NCBI GenBank assembly: GCA_030272155.1
Contig: CP126193.1
Location: 5,394,001-5,458,000 of the forward strand
Reading direction: 5' to 3'
Length of the DNA stretch: 64,000 bases
Source of the DNA: Tetradesmus obliquus
Lineage: Eukaryota; Chlorophyta; Chlorophyceae; Sphaeropleales; Scenedesmaceae
Below, piece after piece: positions 1-12,200 of this stretch (its first letter is position 1; each line of letters begins with the position of its first letter). The notes below the pieces were generated by a model. That model did no database searches. It worked only from the letters and a program-made list of their open reading frames with translations, and was not told the origin of the DNA. Made by a program: the position numbers and the translations under genes.

Positions 1-3000
1 CAGCTGCCCGCACTGAATGATCAGCAAGTGTCAGCAGCCTCCATTCGCATACATACCACGTGTTCAAGCATGCCACATCTGCAGTAGCCCGAAGACCCGC
101 AATCTCCTGCTCCCACCTGGTTGTGGTCCCACTCCTTGATGTACTTGGTCATGATGTCGCCAATGGCGCGCACATCAGGCCGTGCCCGCCACGTGAACAC
201 GTTGCGGCTGCTGCCAGGCACAGGCAGGCTGTACTCGCGCTGCACAGCAGCCACAGCCTTGTGCAGCTCGCTGGTGTACGTGGCGGCAGCAGTCCTGCAA
301 GCAGAAGCAGCACATCCGAACGCGGTTTGTGAACAGGATATGACACACGGATGTTGACGCTGAAGAGGCCAGCATGCAATCACACACACAAAACCGTCAC
401 CATCATTGGCCAATCAAAACACACAGCACGTCAGCTGCAAAGCAGGAAACATGCCCTGCCTGCACTGCTGCCCTGCTGCTGCTGCTGCTGCCTGACAACC
501 CCTCACCTGCAGCTGGCCATGAAGCCACGCGTCTGCACCGCACGCCGCACCACGCGGTTCAGCAGCCGCTTGCCAGCACGCCGGTGGAAGTTGCACTCGC
601 ACTGCTGCCACTGCCGCGGCACGCAGCCGGACTCGCAGCCGCAGCCGCTGCAGCCGCCGCTGCGCTTGCTGTGCTGCGCGATGCGGCTCTTCATGCCGCC
701 CTCATGGCCACACGCCTTGCAGCCGGTGCACTGCACAGGCAGCAACGAACACACACCCATGCAACATGTGAGCTGCTGGGGTTGATGCAGGCAGTGGCAC
801 GTCAGCAGCTAGCTGTACCACGCTGCAAAGAGGCTGCCAAACAGCGGCTGCACAAGAAAGCAGGGTTGATGTGCTGGCTGCTTGCCAAACTTCGAGACAG
901 GCGCAGGACTTCAGAGGCTGACTACTCAGTTGCACCTGCGCATCCCACTTGACAGATGTCCTGTCCCTCTGCCTGCCTGCCAGGCTGCTTTTCAGCCATA
1001 TGCTTACCTTTGTGAGAGCATCCAGCTCGGGGTCTGGCCCTGCTTCCAGCATTGCCTCCAGCTTCTGCAGCACAGCCTCATCATCCTGCACAAACACACC
1101 ACACACAAGACAGCTGAATACCCAGTGCTGCCACCCTTAGCAGCTAGTGCTGTCCAGGGTGCAGGACTTCGCGCAGATGCTGCACATGTGGAATCATAAT
1201 CACCTGCGCAGATATTTACACGAAAAAAACGACCAGCATAAGCTGCAGCATCACATGCAAAGCCTTCTGCGGTGCCGTGCCAGTGCTGTACTGTGCTGCC
1301 AGCTGTTTCTGGCCGGCTCACCTCACAGCCCTGCAGCAGGTGCCTCACAGCGTCCATGGCCATGCCTTCGCCAACCTGCAGAGACCAACACAGCAGCTTG
1401 GTGTATGCACTGCTGACAGCAGCAGGAAAAGAGGAAGACGTGAAGTAGCTGATGTTCCCCCCCCCTGCTTTTCATACTGCTGCTGCCAACCATTGTCAGC
1501 ACCTGCAGTAATAGAGCCCTCACTGCTGGCAGGAAGCTGTTGCTGCTCACAACATGAGCCAAGTCCACCTTGTGGGTTTCACAAGCACTCGCATAGCCTG
1601 CAGCCCAAAAGTTCTCATACATCCCTGGTGCCCGCACCTGCTCCGCGCCCGTGGTGTCGTAGTCGCCGCCTGCCAGCTGCGCGATGCACTGCAGCGCAGC
1701 CTCGCCGCCCCGCGTGATGCCCAGCAGCCGCTGCACGTCACCGCGGCAGCAGCGCACCAGGCTCGACTTGCGCGGGTCGTCCGTCTGCACATGGACGCAG
1801 CAGCAGCTTGCTTGGTGGTGCGGGGCTGCGCGGTACCAGCAAACTCAACATGGCTGCTCCCTTGCTGACGCAAGGTGCTGCTGCAAACCATATCCCTGCT
1901 GCATTTGCATTGCATTGCAGTGCAGTGACCTCCGACCAACTTGCCCTCCTGCTGGACTACAATCTCTACACTTGCGTGACCCACGCTGCATAAACGCAGC
2001 CTTGCAGCCCGCACCTGCAGGTGCATCTGCCTGTACACAGTCAGCGCGCCAAACAGCAGCACATCCACGTCCAGCGTGTGGCAGGCATGCGCCCAGCCGC
2101 ACAGGTTCAGCGCCGCACACATCGCCTCGCCCTCGCCCGCGGCTTGAACACACGGCACGCCCTGCGCAACCAGCATAAGCAGCAGAAGGACATGTCACAT
2201 GCGCTGCTCAGCGCCCAAGCACTGTCCGGCGGGGATCTGGTGAGAAGCATACTCAGCTGCTGCTGGTGCGCCTGTGCAGGTGACTTGAACAGCAGCCTGC
2301 AGGAAGATATCCAGCAGCGCTGCACGCAGCAGCAGCTGCCAAATTGGCTATTGCTGATGGTGCCAGCATGCCACCTCCACTGCCGCACAAACCTCAACTT
2401 GCAGCTGCCGCCGCTGTTGCTGCTGCAGGATGTTTTGCAGTGCCATCACAGAAGCTGCAGCTGCTGCAGCTGCTGTCAGTGTGCTACTCTGCTCACTCAC
2501 AAAGGCATCCAACAGCCGCTTCATTGCCTGGCCCAGCTTGTCAAACTGGCCGCCTGCTCTGTTGCCCACATCATATGAGCGAGCGGTTGGCCCGTACTGC
2601 GCAACGCACCTGCATAGCAAACACAGCATGTGGTTTGTGCCGAGGCGTGCCATGGCGCCCAGTTGCAGCCTAGTTCTACATGCTGCCTCACAGCGCGCTG
2701 CGTTTGCTGTGACCACCTGCAAGAAAGGCCCTGACAGTACTGCACAATTGCAGTGAACTCATCATCAGCAGTTCTGCTGCGGAGTCCAATCTTGATGCAG
2801 ATGCTGCTGCAAATCTCAGCAGCCCAGCCACTGGCGTGCCTGCAGCCGCTGAGCTACCACCGTTGCTGCTGCTGCTGCTGTTGCCGTTGCTGCTGCTCAC
2901 CTCTGCCGCAGCTTCTCCAGCTTTGCAGCAGGCGTCTGGCCCTCAATGACAAACACAGGAAGGCAGCCGTAGCGCAGCCAGTGGATGGTCTGCGGCAGGA

Positions 3001-3515
3001 GCAGCACACACAGCATGGATTATGAGACCACTCTTTTGCAAGCCAACCAGCCAGCCAACTTTTGCTGCTGTGCCTGGGACGGCAGAAGGTGCAGTGGTGC
3101 TGATGTGCAAGCAGCACACCTTGGTACTGCTACTGCTACGGCTCATACATCAAGACTCTGAGGGGCCGTATCCTTGCAAGTTGCATGTGCCTTCCTTAGC
3201 AGCAGCGCCAGCTCACCCGGTCAAACACCACTTTCGCTGCACGTGCGTAAGGAGAGTTGTACTGCTCAAGCAGAGCAGGTTGCGATTGCGCCTGCATCAG
3301 CCATGCTGACAGGTCCACAGCAACAACCTTGTTCTCCACCTGCAGGAGCATCAGCATTAGGCACAGCACATGCGCGACACACAGCACAGCTCCAGGGCGC
3401 ACCATGGCTGCTGCTCGCTCACCGCCTCCACTATCTCAGCATGCTGCCCAGGATTGTGGCCCTCTAGAGTTTGCACTGCAGTTCCCAGCGCCTTCCAGAG
3501 GTTGTTGACTCCCAT
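1..3515 (-). CDS. GEN1: GEN1-type Holliday-junction resolvase (XPG/FEN1 family), 3' part outside window
   Basis: Structure-specific nuclease of the Rad2/XPG family, class IV (GEN1/Yen1), expected to resolve Holliday junctions in the nucleus. Exons on the minus strand: 3515-3423, 3339-3217, 2989-2901, 2776-2717, 2609-2501, 2161-2015, 1784-1638, 1375-1322, 1085-1008, 730-507, 294-117. All join in frame, giving 434 residues before the left edge. The start MGVNNLWKAL matches the GEN1 N-terminus. XPG-N: AVDLSAW, then FVIEGQTP. XPG-I: AAGEGEAMCAALN and TLDVDVLLFGA carry the acidic E-x-E and D-x-D residues; LAGGDYD supplies the later Asp before a short helix-hairpin-helix exon (VGEGMAMDAV). Exon 10 holds a Cys-rich segment (CTGCKACGHEGG, then GCSGCGCESGC), like the Zn-binding region I recall from plant GEN1/SEND1. 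Exon 11 (VFTWRARPDV) resembles the post-nuclease region. The C-terminus is missing. SEND1 is the alternative name. Confidence 0.87.
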
Positions 3516-4009
3516 GCTGATGAAGGTTGCAGCACTACTGCTACTCACTGCAGGAGTAGGGCACTGCTGCTGTTGTTCGGCCCCTCGCACAAGCCGGGCA
3601 TATTCGACATGTGTCGCTTATGTGTTACCATGCTTCAACTCTTGCAGCACTGCGTCAAGTCACCTCGAGTCTTTCAACGGTGCACTGCCGAGTTTCACTT
3701 CAATTCTAGCCGAACATGTACCTTGTAACCATTTGAAGCCTTCAACTTAGTAAAAAGTTCGCATAAGGGCCCCTGTCACCTGGTCCTGGAGCTGCAGCAG
3801 GGCACTAGGATGACTGCTCTGCTTAAACACCCGAACGCCCGACGTTGTCGTCACTCCATAGGATTGCAGCAAATTGCAAGGTATACAGAGGGGAACATTC
3901 GCCGTCGGGAATAGAGTGACGATCAGTGTTGCATCACAGCTCCAGCGTTTAGCTGACTGTGCACGCCCTGCACACACCGCGACTTAGGCCGCTACTGCTG
4001 CTCTGCGAT
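3516..4009. promoter_or_regulatory. Shared intergenic region between divergent GEN1-like and lipid-kinase genes
   Basis: About 490 bp separates the start codons of two head-to-head genes, so both promoters must lie here or overlap. The sequence is less CTG-rich than its surroundings. I see no convincing TATA box. An alternative in-frame ATG at 3959 would lengthen the lipid kinase by 17 residues. Confidence 0.5.
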
Positions 4010-6491
4010 ATGCAGTGCCTCAAATCGGCAACTCGTACGTTTGCTCGCTCGGCACCTGGCGCATTGCGGGCTGCCCCACGCATAAATAGCAGGAGAGTGT
4101 TGCGCCACACTGCTGCTGCTGCTGACAGCAATGGCACAGCAAGCAGCAATCCCATGAAGCGTGCATTCCTCATCTACAATCCTGTAGCTGGTCAGGTAAG
4201 CATGAGTGATGCGACAGCCAACCACAAGTGAACAAGCTCCTGCACGCACTGCTCAGCAGCACGCCTGCCAGTTGTCCAGTGTTCGCACGGCAACACATGA
4301 AGTTCAGGGCTCAGCCACCTTGTGCTTGCATCCAAGTGCAATGCATGGCCATCTTGTATCCATGCACTCCTGGCCTTTGCAGGAGAACCCAGCCACCATC
4401 CTGGGAGACATCGCACTGAAGCTCAGTGAGCACTACCAGCTGACAGTGGTGCAGACCAAGCCTGATGTGCAGCCTGAGGAGCTGGCCAAGCAGGCCCTCA
4501 AGGAGAAGGCAGACCTCATCATTGCCTCAGGTGGTGACGGAACAGTGGGCGCAGTGGCAGGCGTGCTTGTTGGAACAGGTGAGGGCTGGCTGTGCAGCTG
4601 CTGCGCATGGTTGATTTAGTGGGCTGGGCAAGGGGGCTCACTGGCGGAGCAGATGTAGCTGTTTGGCTGCATGTGCCGCTAGCAGCAGCTGCATGGATAG
4701 TAAGAGATACAGAGAGCAAGCTGCAGCTGCTGCTTGCATGCTACCAGCAGCCTGCCGCGCCTTGAGCACTCTTATGCATGCATATCATTCCATCATACCC
4801 CTGGCAATGCACAGGCCTGCCTTGACTGTGCGCAGCAGCAGCACAATGCTGCGTGCAGCGCTGCACCCCACACTAATCACCGTCCGCACATGCCCGTGTG
4901 CAGGAGTGCCGCTGGGCATCGTGCCCCGCGGCACTGCCAACGCCTTTTCTGTGGCATTAGGTGAGGGTGCTGCGAGACTGCTGGCTGGCATGCCTCGAGG
5001 CAGGAGCTCGAATGCAAGCAGCACCTGTAACTAGCAGGTTTGCATTTGCAGGTGCAGCTTGGTGGCTACTGTTGACATTTCTGCAGGCAACAGCAAGCCT
5101 GGCAGCAACACTGCTTCAATTGGGCCCACCCTGCCATTTCATGGCAACAGTGCGCAACAGGAGAAGGCAGCCTGATCCAAACAGGCGCAAACTGCGCACT
5201 TGCATGGTGGTAATGCTGTCGTGGTTGCTGTCCTGCAGGCATCCCGACCCACCTGGATGACCCCACAGGGTTCCAGAATGCAGCAGCTGACGTCATTTTG
5301 TCGGTGAGGCACAAAATCCCGTTTAGCATTGCGCGCGTTCTGTTGAGCCTTGCAAGTAATTGCCCGTCTCATGACAGCCGTCTGTCCAGCAGATTGAGCA
5401 TGCTCCTGCTGGTACGGCTGACCTGCAAGACTGTCATAACAGACATGCATGCATATCTCAGCATGCTGTTTACTGGCTGGTTTTTTTTACTCGCATGCAT
5501 GCTCATGTGCACTCATTGTGTTTGCTGCGCAGGGCCACACCAAGGAGGTTGACACTGCGCTGGTGACCACCTCGGAGGTGACAGACTACCCAATGATACT
5601 GCTGATGGGCATCGGATACGTGAGTCCAGCGCAGCAGCAGCAGCAGCAGCAGCGGCAGCAGCAGCAGCAGCAGCAACAGCAAGCAGCACCGTGTGCACTC
5701 AATATGCTGTGGCGTCAAAACGCAAGCCTCAGCCAGTTGACAGCTGTGCCACGGTTGCATGGTGGCTGAGCAACTTCCCGGCATATTGCAGCAAGCAACG
5801 TTGCGGGAGGCTGGCAAACAGCTTTGTCTTGCAGCGCAGTTCAGCTGCTGCCATGTCCCGGTGACTGTTTTCGCCGGCTGCTCAAGCATCAGATCTGCCT
5901 CGATACTGCTTGCTTGGATGCATGCGCATGTGCTGCTGGCAGGTCTGCTTTGCTCACCCTACTATGGCGTTGCTCTTGCAGGAAGCTGAGATGTGCGATG
6001 CAGCAGACAGGGACTTGAAGAACGCCCTGGGGCCCCTGGCCTACGTCATCTCAGGAGCACAGAAGCTGCTGACAGCATCAAACTTCAAGGCCACGGTGCA
6101 TGTTGACGGCGAGACAGCAGAGGGCGAGGTGGCGGCCATCACTGTGGCAAATGCAGCGCCGCCCTTCTCTGTGCTGGCACATGGCCACACAGGGGAGTGC
6201 ATCTATGATGGTGAGCAGCGGCAGCGGCTGCCTGTGTGCTGTGTGCACGCCATGCCAACAGCATGCAGCCTGGTTAATGACACGACGACTGCTGTTGACT
6301 GAAAAGCACGTGCATGGCGCATCCCGAGACGTCAGCTGACATGCAATTCGGTAGGGCAAGACAGAGGGGGGGGGGGGTGAAAGCACATGATGAGAACGGT
6401 AGTTGCGCTGCAGTAATGCGGAAGTGCCCCCCCCCCCCCCCCCCTCCTACACGTGTGCTTAGGCAGCCGCCAAGCAAATGTGTGCCTCTGC

Positions 6492-6578
<87 letters not shown>

Positions 6579-7985
6579 ATGGCAAGCTGGAGGCCATCGG
6601 CTATGTTGCTGAGGAGGGAGGCGTGACGGCAAAGGTGTCCAATGTGGTCAACATGGCGCGGCTGTTCAGGTGAGCCGCAGCTTGACTGCTGTGCTGCAAA
6701 GCTGGCTGCAGGTGGCTGCCCGTCAGGGCGCAGGATGTCAGTTGAACAGGAACAGCATGCCCTGCACAGCAGTATCACGTTTCCTAGGTAGCAGTTGTGA
6801 TGGGAGCAAAGGTTGGGCATTCTGCATGCTACTAGCATAGTATGATGCTATGTAGTGCACAGCATGAGGAGCGCGCCTCAGGCACAGTTCTATCCTCCTT
6901 TTTAAATGTCGAATTTCTACGTGTGCAGCAATGTACCCTGTGATGCAATGCGCGTTTTCCTCCAGCAGGCCGTTCGCATCCACCTTCGGATGTGCAGTGA
7001 TTGCGCAAGTGTACTCACATAAGTGACTGATGGTGATGTTAATGCTGTTGCTGCTGCCTGTGCAGCGGCGTAATGTTCAGCGACGACCCTGTGCAGAACG
7101 AAGAAAAGATCTTTGGAGGCAGGTACAGCGACATCAAGATCGAGTGCGACCCACCACAGAAGGTGCGCCCCTGTGTGCCGCTGCTAACGCAACACACATG
7201 TTGAGCACCCGCCCAGGTTCAGCCCGTCACTAATGTCAGAGCTCAGACAGTTGTGCTGCAGCGCATTATGCTAGGCAATGCTCTGTCCACACAGCAGTAA
7301 CAGCAGCAACACACTACCGGCTTGCAGCTGCTGTCACGGGGCGCAGAATGTCAGGCTGGCAGTTGTAGCAGACACCCTGATCAGTGCCAGCACAAGCCAG
7401 CACAAGCAATGCTTGAAGGTGTGCAGATTGGCATTATCATGCATGCATATGCTAGATTGTCCATCTTTACAACAATAGCAGGCAGCAAGCTGGAGCACCG
7501 TGCAAGCTGCTACGCTCTTTGCCTCAGGGCACACGACTGGCTGCAAGTCTGGTGCGGCTGTGTGTCCCATGGCGCGTTGTGCAGAGCATGTGATGCAAGG
7601 TGTACATTCCGTGAATTTCAAATGCAGTGCTGCTGCGTCCAGCAGACAAATTGCATGACAAACCTGACACGTAGTGTGCAACAATTGTTTGTGTTGCGTG
7701 CTGCTGCAGGTGGTGCTGGATGGCGAGCTGTTGGGCACGACACCCGTGACAGCACGCGTGCTGCCCAGGAGCCTGCGCGTGCTGGTGCCGCCGCCTGCAG
7801 CACCCACTGCCGAGGAGAGCGCTGAAGTGGTGCGTAAGATTGCAGAGCAGGAGGGCGTGGATGAGGCAGTGGCGGCAATCGTGGTTGATAAGCTTGGCGT
7901 GCCTGCAGCAGCCAAGGTGGTAGAGGACTCGCAGCAGGTGGCTGACAAGCCAGTGGTGGCTTCTTCAACAGAGCAGAGTCGCTAG
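4010..7985 (+). CDS. YegS/BmrU-type lipid kinase (DAGK catalytic domain), probably organelle-targeted
   Basis: Predicted ATP-dependent kinase of a lipid hydroxyl (diacylglycerol- or YegS-like). Exons: 4010-4195, 4383-4578, 4904-4960, 5239-5303, 5533-5619, 5982-6210, 6579-6669, 7066-7162, 7710-7985; all phases agree, giving 427 aa. The first ~45 residues are rich in Ala, Arg and Ser with few acidic residues, like a plastid or mitochondrial presequence. The catalytic fold begins at AFLIYNPVAGQ (~residue 52), followed by the nucleotide loop ASGGDGTVGAVAG and the motif PRGTANAFSVALG. The C-terminal beta domain ends in VVLDGELLGTTPV and SLRVLVP, typical of YegS proteins. A 60-residue Ala/Glu/Val-rich tail follows. 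The compact length and tail fit the bacterial-type YegS branch rather than eukaryotic sphingosine kinases; the substrate cannot be told from sequence. The start could also be the ATG at 3959. Confidence 0.85.
5633..5684 (+). repeat. Interrupted CAG tract just after a donor site
   Basis: About 17 CAG-type triplets with CGG and CAA interruptions begin ~14 bp after the donor of lipid-kinase exon 5. It is intronic, so the apparent polyglutamine it could encode is not expected in the protein. Confidence 0.85.
6366..6444. repeat. G12 run and C18 run in lipid-kinase intron 6
   Basis: A run of 12 G (6366-6377) is followed 49 bp later by a run of 18 C (6427-6444). The two could pair as a GC hairpin in RNA or single-stranded DNA, and each can form quadruplex or i-motif structures. 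Both lie inside the intron 6211-6578. Confidence 0.9.
6488..6575 (+). repeat. (CTG)~29 tract abutting a 3' splice site
   Basis: About 29 CTG triplets with one TTG interruption run directly into the CAG acceptor of exon 7 of the lipid kinase at 6578. The tract takes the place of a normal polypyrimidine tract. Confidence 0.95.
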
Positions 7986-9000
7986 GCATGCAAACGATAG
8001 AATCAATGAGAGCTGCAGTGCAGCTGACGTCACGTAGCGGGCATGCAGCAGCTGCAGACGTAACACGCAGTTGTGATGATATATCACCACATGCATTGCA
8101 GTGCAATGGAGTTGTATGCACTGCTCAACCTGGTTAAAGAGGCTGCAGCTGCTTACTGAAAAGTAAATGCATGTATTGCAGTACTTGAAGTACTGCATGT
8201 ATCGTTTGCAATTGAACCCAACTGGTGTGGCAGGTGTGCAGTGGAAATAATCTACGTGTTGTTGAAGAAGGTGATTGTTTGCAGGGTATTCCTTTTTTGT
8301 ATCGCGCCAGCCGATCGTGTGGTCAGCCAAGTGAAGATCTCCTGGTTGGTGACCAGGGAACAACCCGGGAGGGGCGTTGAAGCGTCATGACTGCCGTCAA
8401 GCCCGGCTCAACCGACCACCAAATTATGCGCGCTGAGCTTGTGACGCGCACGCTTATATCACTTTGCGTAGCTTCAGCAATGTGCACGCAGCGCTAGGGG
8501 GGCTTCTGGGATTGGAGGTGCTGTAGTCACCTAAACCGACGTCGCCAACACCAGTTTGTTTGACACGTGGGATTCCGCGTTCGTTCCACCCATATACTAT
8601 TTAAAGCACGATAGAAGTATGTTTTAGGTGAACGCACAAACTTCAGATGTGCCTTGGCTTGATGGTAGTGGTGCCTAGGTCGCCGGTCCGCCATGACCAA
8701 CTGAGATTGCATCACAGAGGCTGCACTGAACACCACGCTGTACACCTTTAAAATCCACCAATTGGTCATCAAAAGCATTGTGACGCCACAGAAGGGCGGA
8801 ATTGTGTTTAGAAGAGAAAGCTCGTGTGCAAATCACGCACACACGAGCAGATAAATAAATTAAATGATGCCAACCTGCTGATATGAGTAAATTATTTGGG
8901 TTTGTAGAAAGATCTCACGTCATTGGTCGGATGTCAGGAAGATATGGGAATCGTCTGCGAACCTCAAGCTGGGCTTCACGCACGCCCCGCCCCGGCCTAC
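7986..9000. other. Non-coding stretch downstream of the lipid kinase
   Basis: No gene recognised. It should contain the kinase 3' UTR. It includes a near-perfect hairpin at 8177-8197 (10-bp arms, 1-nt loop) and an AT-richer segment near 8590-8860 with a TATTTAA-like box at 8598. I found no clear TGTAA polyadenylation signal in the first 500 bp. Confidence 0.5.
8177..8197. repeat. Hairpin (10-bp arms, 1-nt centre) after the lipid-kinase stop
   Basis: TGCAGTACTT and AAGTACTGCA are exact reverse complements flanking a single G, about 190 bp after the stop codon. It could be a 3' UTR structure; no function is demonstrated. Confidence 0.7.
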
Positions 9001-9200
9001 TATTTAAGGGCCAGCCTCCCAGTGCGCGCCATATGCTACACGGCATCCACTCTTACACAATGGATCCTTCCGCCAGCTTATTGCCACACATGAGCAGCCA
9101 GCAACACCAAGTGGCTGTCGTGCTCGACGGCAGCTTTGCCTTCATGCAGTGTCAGGAACAGCTCAGAAGAACACAGCAGTCAATTCAATTGGCTAGCTAA
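8998..9200 (+). other. Possible small transcription unit with TATTTAA box, unrecognised
   Basis: A TATTTAA box at 9001-9007 sits in GC-rich sequence 53 bp upstream of an ATG at 9060 that opens a 46-codon reading frame ending at 9200. The frame contains QVAVVLDGSFAFMQ, which faintly resembles a von Willebrand A-type first strand, but the match is too weak to name. It could be a first exon; no clear donor or partner exon was found. A similar TATTTAA box lies at 8598. Confidence 0.25.
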
Positions 9201-12200
9201 CGATGGTGTTGTGTCTGGCGACATGAGCCTCAGGTGCGACGATTGGCTGGTGCCGCTGCGCAGCACCTATGTCTCCCCACTAGAAACGTGCCTCTATGCA
9301 TGCTTACTGTTAGCAGCTTGAAGGGAACTGCATGCAGCGGCGTCACATGCTGGTGCTGATGCAGCCCCGGTTACTACTGGCCGGCCTAAGTGCAAACTCA
9401 CCTGCCACAGGGATGCTGGGAACACGACTGCGCTGCGTTGTTATGATTAATAGTGCCACTGTGGTCCTCTTACCATACGCTGGTTGCTCTTTCTGTGGTG
9501 CAGCTCAACTTGTGTGGGGTGACCACACCACTGCCACGACTCCTGTGGCCATGGCTACGATCAGCACCAGCTGCGAACGGCGTCTCAGAAACTATCGAAC
9601 GCTTCGGTTTTCTTGCCGACTTGCAAGCTGGGAGCCTGCACCACAAGTGGCGTTCTGGGTCTAATCGAGGTTGAGGTCAGCAGCAGCATGACAGCAGCGC
9701 TGCTGCTGGCAGGAAACAGCCACCTCAAGGCCTACCTGCAGCCACCCTATCCAAGCATGCAGTGTTCAGCAGCTCAACCTTAAACAGGGCAGCACCCAAC
9801 ACACTGCCCCTTTGGCGAAGCCTACCCAGTGAATCTTCTGCCACAAGGGCGTGGCTCTGAAGTGTCTTGAAGTTCCCATCTGGCACATCTACTTCTGGCC
9901 CATTCAACTGGTCAAGCGGCTTGGAAGTCATAACAACAGCCTCATGATGTCTGGTATCATGTTGTCTGCTGCACACGCAACTGGTAGCACCAGTGCTTAG
10001 GTGTGCCACCCATGCACCCAGCCAGCTGCTGCAGGCTACCTCTCGACTGCACCTGGCAGGTGTGTGCGGTGCCCCATGGTTGTGTGGTGCCGTTAGTCCA
10101 CGTCTTGTGAAGACAGTGCACAATTTGGCTCTAAATCTCATAACAGTGCTAGCCCTGGCTCCTCTGTCTCCATGTGAGTAGCCTGCGTGCTTAGGAGTGA
10201 GCCCAACCAAGAAGCCAGATGCCACAGGAATCGACTGTGCCTGGTTGCAGGGCCCCCCTTGCATGGATTGACGAGCAGCCTTAGTTTTAAATCTGGCCGA
10301 GCTTTTCAACTCCCTAGCTCTGGTCTTGTTTACGCAGCCGGCAGCGTGGCATTTCTTACAAGAGCCAGCTGCCGCATGCATACACACAACATCAGGTCTG
10401 GGCATGAATGTTCTTTCGAACACAGCGTTGTTTCTGCAGCAAAAAGCTAAAAAGCATGCTGCTGTGCAGTGCATGGGCGTTTGTGGAGTCTGCATAATCA
10501 ATCAAGGCAGGTGACATGTTCTAGGTGTGCATTCCTCGCAGCCTGGCAGCAGCCACAGGTTACCCAATCGACTGTGCCTGCCAGCTGTTTGGTCTGCCCC
10601 CTTGCCTTTATGCCCTAGCCACTGCTTCTCTTGTGTGGCTTGGTGCTTGCTATCACATAAGCTTGTGTTCGGACAGCCGGCTGGTGTTGTTCCCCAGGAT
10701 CAGCGACAACCTTGATCAGCCAGGCGTGACATAATCAACCTTGATAATCATAAGCACACAGTGCTCAGTGCAAGGCTGTGTGACACTCACGCATGACAGG
10801 TAGCATCTGCTTAGGTGTGCGGTCCTGGCTGCTGCAGCAACGCCCAATAGTTGCTTTGCTGCAGCCAGTGATTGCCCCCTTGTCATTGCATAGCCAATCA
10901 ACAACAGCACTTTGTGCGTTGCATGCAGCCGGAGCGCCACGCGGTGCTCATAATCAGGGCTGCCCACAATACAACTGCTGCTGTTGCTCAGCAGAGTGCT
11001 TGGTTCCTGTTTTTTTATAGCTAATCTCATGCGTGCTGCTGGTTGGGTCCTTGGACAGTTGGCACAGCCTGCCAACTGCGCCTGGCAACTGCAGCTCTTG
11101 TTTGCCATGCCGTGCTAGCTTGACGTGGTTCTGCTCCTTTCTGCATCTCCATTTCTTCTTGTTCTTTTTTTACCACTTGTCAAAGACGCTCAGTGCGCAG
11201 CACCAGTCAAGTACCCCTTTGTATGCCTGTTTGAACCTGCGGAACAACACACTGCACGTCGAAGGCTTATTGTCAGAAGCATGGGTGGCTCGTTTTTTTT
11301 CGTGTGTGGGCGACCCACATGTTTTGTGTGTGCACACAACATATGTGAGCGGCCATAATGAGCAAGGATCTGGGCAACGTGGTTGTGTTGCGGCAGCGGT
11401 TGGCCAGCAGTTGTTGGGCGACAGTCGTGAGAGCCCTGGTTGTCTTGGGGCTTGAGGGTCGCTTTGTGTCAGGGAAATAAGTGGCCGCCTGCCTGCCGCT
11501 GCTCTGCCAGCGTGCCGTGCTTGTGTGCATGAGCATTTGTATTGCCCAACTGCTGTGTTTTTGTGCCTGCACGGCCATAGTCTGTCTGTTGTCTTCGCAC
11601 AAACCTGGGTTCCTTTCTGTGTACGGGTCTTAGTGTTAGCACTGGCAAAGAGCTCTTGGGTGGCGCAATGGCGCATCCCCCTAGTTTATACAACGCATGT
11701 CAGCAATCAAAGACGTGATGAGTATGGTCTATTGCCGCAAAGGGCCCAAAAAACTCTGTCCAGCAGAGTCTGTGCTGTGACTGTGAGCAGCTGCAATGCT
11801 GTGCAGTGCAGCTGCAATGTTGTGCAGTGCTCTTGCTCACGCATGTGCCTGAGGAACCCGTGCTTCTTGTTCTTTTGCGGCTTCTGCAGAAGTGTGGATG
11901 CTATGTCAGCCAAATAACAAATAAGCTGCTGGTCACCCAGCTTGTGTTGACTCTCTGTGAGTCCACGTGGAGCAGCGGACTACTACTACTTCTTGACATG
12001 CGTTGTGTTGTTACACAGCAGGGCCTGGGTGTGCAGCGCACTTCAGGGTGCGATTGCTGCTTGCAGGCCGTGGCTCTAGGTCTATGTTGAGTTGGCTTGC
12101 ATCTTGAGGCCACCATCATTGGGAGTAGGTTTTGGGTTATTGCTTTTTGTGGAGTTGCTGTGTCAACAGGCATGTGTTATGTTCTTATGTGCCCAGCACC

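Noticed and set aside
8500-8720. Possible tRNA or small RNA gene
   Set aside because: No matching A and B boxes or cloverleaf could be found.
9060-9674. Mediator subunit 25-like (von Willebrand A) gene
   Set aside because: Only a faint resemblance in one short strand (VAVVLDGSFAF); the following sequence does not support it.
9725-10501. 258-codon minus-strand frame
   Set aside because: No motif, no plausible domain, composition like the surrounding non-coding DNA, and it overlaps the diverged repeat blocks.
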